Assembly: GCA_949130495.1 (NCBI GenBank)
Contig: OX422208.1
Location: 642,466,023 to 642,530,022 of the forward strand
Length of the DNA: 64,000 nucleotides
Direction: 5' to 3'
From: Sambucus nigra
Lineage: Eukaryota; Streptophyta; Magnoliopsida; Dipsacales; Adoxaceae
Made by a program: the position numbers and the translations under genes. Shown here piece by piece: positions 58,576 through 64,000 of the stretch (within the stretch, counting starts at the first letter, position 1; each line of letters starts with the position of its first letter). The notes beneath the pieces were generated by a model. That model worked only from the letters and a program-made list of their open reading frames with translations, was not told the origin of the DNA and ran no database searches.

Positions 58576-58794
58576 AGGCTAGCCTCTTAAAGGGTGCCAA
58601 TTTGGACATTTTGGTGTAGTGAGAGGTCTTATAAAGTTTTCCTTGAATAAATAAATAGATCTATAGTTGATTGTGGGTGGTGGTATTCTAATTTTCAGTT
58701 TGCGTCGTTCTTTCAGCAAAAGTGATATTTACACATTTTAGAACAAACTGTTGAGTATATTAGTACATATATATTTTTTAAATGAAATAAATGA

Positions 58795-58960
58795 TTTGGG
58801 ATAAGTGGGCAAGTGGTAAGTTTGTGGGATTTTGTGCTTGAGGTCTTAGGTTCAATCCCTATGATGCACACTAAACATTAATAATCTTTGATTGAGCGTT
58901 AGGCCTTTGGGATTTTGGACTTCTCTTGAGTGCCTGAATTTTTTACCCATTTATTATTTC
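58795..58960 (+). mobile_element. tRNA-derived SINE-like unit
   Basis: An RNA polymerase III A box (GTGGGCAAGTGG, 58805-58816) is followed 32 bases later by a B box (GGTTCAATCCC, 58849-58859). Spacing and order fit a tRNA-derived promoter, but the sequence does not fold as a tRNA gene. Ends and target duplication are not clear. Confidence 0.45.
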
Positions 58961-59096
58961 ATTTTTAACTAATTATAAAACCCATTTTTAATTTTTAACT
59001 TACTCTTCTAATCTAAATAAACTACCCGTTAGTGGAGAAATTAGGGGGTTAGTTGCCTAAAACCACGACCCACATTTTTTTATTAATTTATGTATA

Positions 59097-60643
59097 TGTA
59101 ATACCCCGTGATTTTTGGGACGATGAATTAATTATTTTGGGAAGAAATATATATTATTTCCATTGGAGAATAATTAAATTGGCATTTGAGGTCAAAATTT
59201 GAAGATGTTAGAAAAGTAATTCCAATGATGATTCTGAGTGTGCGGTTGATTCCGAAAGGGTCGAGATAGTCGAAATGCCTGTCATTGGGTCTTATTTGGG
59301 TTTCGAAATATTTTAAGTTCGTTTTTACTCGAATTGGAGTAACCGAGCCATTTAAATTGTGTATTATCATTCAAAGTTGAGTATCTTGGATTTAAGGCTT
59401 AAAAGCCTCCGTGAGGAGCCAATCTTATTTAGAGAAAAGAGAAAGCCCTAGAGAGAGAAGTGGAAAGGAAGAAGAGAAAGAAGAAAAGCTTGGGAATTCC
59501 GGCTAATCTGCGATTTCGAGGGAGATTCAGACTCTACAACTTTGAGGAAAATTATTAAACTTGCTAAATAATTCTTGTGCATCTTTTATTTCATGATTTG
59601 GGGATAAATTTATGGATTTTAGGTTTAAAATGTCAAAACCTAGATTTTGGGTAAATCTTGCATTTGAGGTGTGTATATGTATTTGAGGGTATATAATTAG
59701 TTGGGTTGGGTTATGTAATGAGTTTTGATGTTGTATATATGTTTGGGTTAAAGATAAATGGTTGAAAGATGATAAAAATGAATTTTGGGAATTTTTGGCT
59801 TTTGAGAAAAATTGCCATTTTCGTAGCTTCTGAACAGGCCGAATCGATTTGGCCCCTATTCCGAATTGATTCAGAATGTTCCAGGCTTCCAGGTCTGAGT
59901 GACCGAATCGATTCAGGCCCCAAGCTGAATCGATTCAGCCTAAGACAAATGCCCAAGTCTTTTAAACCAAATCGATTTGCTTTGGAAGGCGAATCGATTC
60001 ACTGGGCCGATTTGATTCGGATTGGGCCCGAATCTATTCGAAAACAGGGCATTTTTGGGTGAGGTTTTTCTAGAGAGAGTTTCGTCCCATTTAGTTTGGG
60101 TTTATCGATTTGGAACCTCTATATAACTTATGTGAAGTATGTTTTGGAGATTTTTAGGGAGTTTCCCTTATGATAAATTCTTGGGGTCATATTGACTTAT
60201 TCCGAGAGAATACCGATTGGAGATTATCGTACCGACTAGTGGGGAAGCCCACTATTACTGAGATTTTGAGTTGGAAATAATTATAGGTCTATAATAGAGA
60301 GGTAGGATGCACTTAGTGATATTGAAATTTTGGATTGAATCATAAATGTGATAATGTTAAGGGTTGATATGATTGATTGAACCATAATATGGATTGGGGA
60401 TGATGATTGTTGATCTATGTAAATTTGGATATAGAGAATATCCTTAACACAAATTGAATTGGGAGATTAATCGTATAATAGAAGCGATGGGTGAACTTCA
60501 ACTGAGAGATCGTATAGTGTATATAAAGTGGAAAAGGGTGCGAGTTAGCAACGGTTAGTATATCGAGAGTAATATATACTTATAAATGAAATTATTTCAT
60601 TTACGCATACGAGCGTAAAAACAGTATGTATACTTATATGGCA

Positions 60644-60681
<38 letters not shown>

Positions 60682-62600
60682 GTGAAGCATACCCCCTATA
60701 TGCTATCATGGGAAGTTGCGCGATGTGGGTGAGGCCCCTGGCTTGAGGAGCAGGGAGCATATAGTCCCCAGGTCATAGCGTTAATTATTATTGTGTGACT
60801 TTTATTAGGGGTGAGACATGGTGGGTATGTTTCGTCTCACTTTCGAGGAGGAACTATGACCGCTTCCCATAAATTGTGATTTTATTTTTACCAAGGCGGT
60901 GTGAGATTCTGACCGTTAGTACCCAGGATGTTATCTGAGCGATTCCCTGGTAGATGATAGCATTGAGAAACTGCATCCTCGAGTTATAGCTTGCTGGGAT
61001 GGTTATTATACTTGTGTATATAGTACATTACATGTATATGATTATGAGATATCATATATCTGTATCTAGTGTAAAGAGATATAAGAATAAAGATTGAATC
61101 TCATTCCGGGAATTTTATCCGGACTTAAATTGTGATGAGTATATTAAAGTGAAAATGATACGTATATATTTATATGAATATATATATTACGTTGGGTATC
61201 GAGGGCATAATGGACCTCAACGACCAACATTGTCAATGAGTAGTGTATCGGGGGGGGTCATTGTTTGGATTTCGCTTGCGAGACGTCCCACGCACGAAAC
61301 GCAGTGCAATGTTGGGAGTGGGGAGAAGTTTAGTCCTTAGTACTCAGATTTTTATATTAGTATATCTTAACAATCAACAATGTCAAGGAGTAGTGTATCG
61401 AGGGGGCTCCTTGTTTGGATTTCGCTTGCAATACGTCCCACGCACGAAATGCAGTGCACTGTTGAGAGTTGGTAATAGTTTAATTATATATATTAAATTA
61501 GTAATTCGGGTTATATAAATCGTTCATTGAGGTCATAATGAATCTCGATAATCAATAACTTCAAGGAGTAGTGTATCGGGGGGTTCCTTGTTTGATTTCG
61601 CTTGCGAGACGTCCCACGCATGAAACGCAGTGCAGTATTGAGAATCGGGTGAAGTTTAGTCCTTATCATTTATATGCTAATAACTCATTTATGTCAATAA
61701 CTAGAATCTGAGAAATTCTAGTAAGAGAATACGTATATGTATATTTATATGTTAAGTTAAGTGACGCACATTTGGGGGTTATAGTGAAATCGAAAGTTGA
61801 TGGTTAGGTTTTAGATGGAAGTTTAATTGAGTATAAATTTTGGGTGTGGGATAGATTATGTTTCCCCTAGATAGATGTTGGGAAATGGTTTTGATAATCA
61901 TGTGCATACGTTTAGGTGAGCGCTTTAGTTGAGAGGTGAGTTGGATCTTCTAGAGAGTGCGACTCCACTTTTATCATGTTATTATGCATTTATAATTATT
62001 ATGAACTTTAATGCACTTTCTACAATGTTTTCACACCTCGGGCTCTGACCCGTTTATATTTTTCTCTTGCTATATATATATTTATATTGTATTATTTTAG
62101 GTGTTCCTCCGCAAGGACGCCATTGATGTTATCCATCCAGTGTTTTCGTGGAGCTGTGGCAGTAGCGGATTGTTGCGGGATTTTGATATAGTCATCTCCT
62201 ATCATTTGTGTATCTAGATTAGGATTCAGTTTGTATATCGGGTTTACACCCAAGAGTTATAGTTGTAGAACTTTTATATTTCTTTCTAAGATTAATATAT
62301 TATCAGTGACCCGACAGCATATTCGGATATTTCCTTTTTGTAATTTTGGTTGTACTCTTGCACTCTTCTCTTTTATATGGCATGTGTGTGTTCTTTATCA
62401 TGTTCAGTAGTTGTTATATTGTTGGTTGGTTATTGCATTGTATGTTTAAAAAAAAAATTGGCACCCTCTTTTTGTTGTAATGGGTAGTTAGCCGTGTTTT
62501 TTTAGTATCATCAGTAGATGATGAGAATGGTCCACTTGAGATTCCTGATTATTTTAGTATAGGGTTGGCCACCCGTTATTATTTTAAGCGGGGTGTCATA
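59097..62600 (+). mobile_element. Solo LTR, Tekay-type (3.5 kb) with 5-bp target duplication
   Basis: Ends are TGTAATACCCCG and CGGGGTGTCATA, an imperfect inverted pair; the expected terminal CA has become TA. The 5-mer GTATA flanks both sides exactly (59092-59096 and 62601-62605). No primer site, gag or pol lies inside, so this is one LTR left by recombination. Inside are a purine-rich block (59430-59490), a TGAATCGATTC-type palindrome cluster (59835-60045), an (AT)n run (60646-60676), a threefold tandem repeat (61205-61660) and the CCTCGGGCTCTGACCC core (62036-62051). Confidence 0.82.
61205..61660 (+). repeat. Threefold tandem repeat in the solo LTR
   Basis: Units near 61205-61345, 61370-61475 and 61540-61655 share AGTAGTGTATCGGGGGG, TTGTTTGGATTTCGCTTGC, the GACGTCCCACGCAYGAAA block and CGCAGTGCA. 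Spacing is about 160-180 bp. Confidence 0.85.
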
Positions 62601-62605
62601 GTATA

Positions 62606-64000
62606 AAACAAAGGCTACAGCTTTGAAAAACAACACATAAAAATTCAATCTCTCTCACTTTCTCTGCAAAAAATTATTTGCCTATTTTTTTGCAATAAAT
62701 TTTGTATTCGTTATTTATTTGGAGTGCTGGAGTATCCCGAGAGTTCCAAGATTTAACTTTAAGTTGGTGTTTAAGTCTGATAGTTGAATCATGGGAGGTA
62801 TTTTCTCATGAGGCCGACAGTTACAGATATTAGTGGGCAATTTCACATTCAAGACTTTGTGTTAAATATAAACCACGATCGATAAGTTCTTCCAATTTTA
62901 TCTATTTTGTAGTTTGGATTTTTTCATATATATTCTGCAATTACTTTTTCCAACTTAAACATGGGGATATAATAACATAATATTATGAACTTTCAAAAAT
63001 ATTTGTCTCTTTAAGATAAATACATTAGATTTAGAGTTTATAAGACAATGACAGGTATCTAGTGTGTTTCACCTCAATCTCATGAGGTGAAACCTAATTG
63101 CTCACTAATACATGCATCATAATTTTCTCCCACCCAATAGAGAATATTAGTTTTCATTTTCAGATCATGCTTCATAATTGGTTTTAGTGGTTTAATATTT
63201 CTTTAATTTTATAGAGAAAACTCACCATGTGGTGGTTGTGATTTAAAACATTAAAGAAGAAATATAATGGCATCCCAGGAAGCATATTGCCTGGAGGAAC
63301 TCTATGTTTTTGGAGTTGACCGGTGGTTGGATACAATCACTTAAGATGAATTATATATACTTGTGAACTTATTTAGCCTATTATTACTTGGGATGGTTAG
63401 TCGTTGAAGGAATTGGAGTTTGGTGTATATTTTGTGACTTTTATAGTGTTATGCCGACCTGAAAGCCATTTTCCAGCAAATATCATATCATACTTTTATT
63501 TCTCTTTGTTGTGGCATTTGATTAAACATTACACCTACACGAAAAAATTAATAGAAAAATTACCCGTTCCCAACAAAAATTAACATTATAACGTCACAAA
63601 TAATATAAAATAAATTAAAAACTCATAACCCCACCTAAATAATTTTGCATACTTAATCATTTGTTCTAATAAATTCTTGTTGTGGTAAAGATGGAAATTA
63701 CTATTTATATTGGAACTTCAAATTCTTTAAAACACGAAATCATAATTACTTACATAAAAGAGAAATTTAAACTCAATTTTGGAGACAATATTACACTACC
63801 AAACATTTACTATGCGTGCCAAAATACCGTTCAGCTCCTAAATAGAAAAAAAGGTAAATAAAATATAATGAAAATGTAATTGGAAAAATTGAATAAAAAG
63901 ATTGTTCACTTAACCAAGTTTGGTAAACAAAGGGTTTCATCGTCCTAATTACCATAGATAACTATGTCTATACTTCCTGTTGACTTTCGTAAGAATGAAT
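62606..64000. other. Non-coding stretch to the window end
   Basis: No gene is recognised. The segment 62606-62950 (TATAAAAC start, CTCTCTCACTTTCTCTGC leader, GGAGTGCTGGAGTATCCCGA) looks like the transcribed part of a copia LTR, but no partner is present. A perfect 11-bp stem hairpin (GTTTCACCTCA / TGAGGTGAAAC) lies at 63066-63093. Confidence 0.45.

Larger units (their letters stand above)
54712..58621 (-). mobile_element. CACTA (En/Spm) element, internally deleted (3.9 kb)
   Basis: The right end, read inwards on the minus strand, is CACTACACCAAAATGTCC. The left end reads ACTGCACCAAATCTGCC, a decayed inverted match that has lost its first C. Both ends carry subterminal copies of TCACGGTCATTGACCGTGA-type palindromes (54738-54970 and 58470-58575). 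Minus-strand remnants of a DUF4216-like segment and of the second En/Spm gene lie between. The catalytic transposase core is missing. Flanks do not show a clear 3-bp duplication, perhaps because the Tat element is fused to the left end. Confidence 0.78.

Noticed and set aside
58805..58859. A functional tRNA gene
   Set aside because: The A and B boxes are present but no acceptor stem or anticodon arm can be formed around them.

Overview
This window looks like nested-transposon (probably pericentromeric or intergenic) DNA from a flowering plant, most likely a eudicot. It is AT-rich and full of microsatellites, and every coding stretch I can assign comes from a transposable element. Elements belong to plant families: Ty3/gypsy Tekay-like, Athila-like, Tat-like and Reina-like elements, Ty1/copia, CACTA (En/Spm), Helitron and a tRNA-derived SINE. 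I found no intact host gene, no rRNA or tRNA gene and no CRISPR array. The species cannot be named from this sequence.

Layout from left to right. 1-2761: an old LTR remnant and anonymous AT-rich DNA. 2762-6143: a non-autonomous Helitron sitting in an (AT)n tract. 6400-8012: a second LTR remnant and a minus-strand Tat-type gag fragment. About 8.03-16.7 kb: a plus-strand Tekay-like gypsy element (LTR, tRNA-iMet primer site, gag, protease, RT, RNase H, integrase) whose downstream LTR is inverted, so a 1.5-kb inverted repeat flanks the coding region. 16731-29248: a minus-strand Athila-like element with tRNA-Asp primer site, gag-pol, an extra third ORF and a 3.16-kb 3' LTR; its 5' LTR is cut off at 29248. 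29249-30746: the gag start, primer site and LTR of another Tat-like element. 30880-42706: a minus-strand Reina-like gypsy relic, interrupted in RT by a 1.3-kb CACTA-like insertion and in its 5' LTR by a complete copia element (36306-42690).

43463-54711 is a full-length minus-strand Tat-lineage element with two RNase H domains. Between pol and its 3' LTR it carries a plus-strand gene remnant with its own TATA box. 54712-58621 is a CACTA element with palindromic subterminal repeats, a DUF4216-like fragment and an En/Spm second-gene fragment. A SINE-like unit follows at about 58.8 kb, then a 3.5-kb solo LTR with a perfect 5-bp target duplication (59097-62600), then anonymous DNA to the end.

The elements do not work together. 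The window records successive insertions followed by decay through stops, frameshifts, deletions and solo-LTR formation. The points most worth a second look are the inverted-LTR element, the antisense gene in the Tat element, the third ORF of the Athila-like element (open except for one stop), a GGGCTCTGACCC core shared by several different LTRs, and short palindrome arrays specific to each element family.
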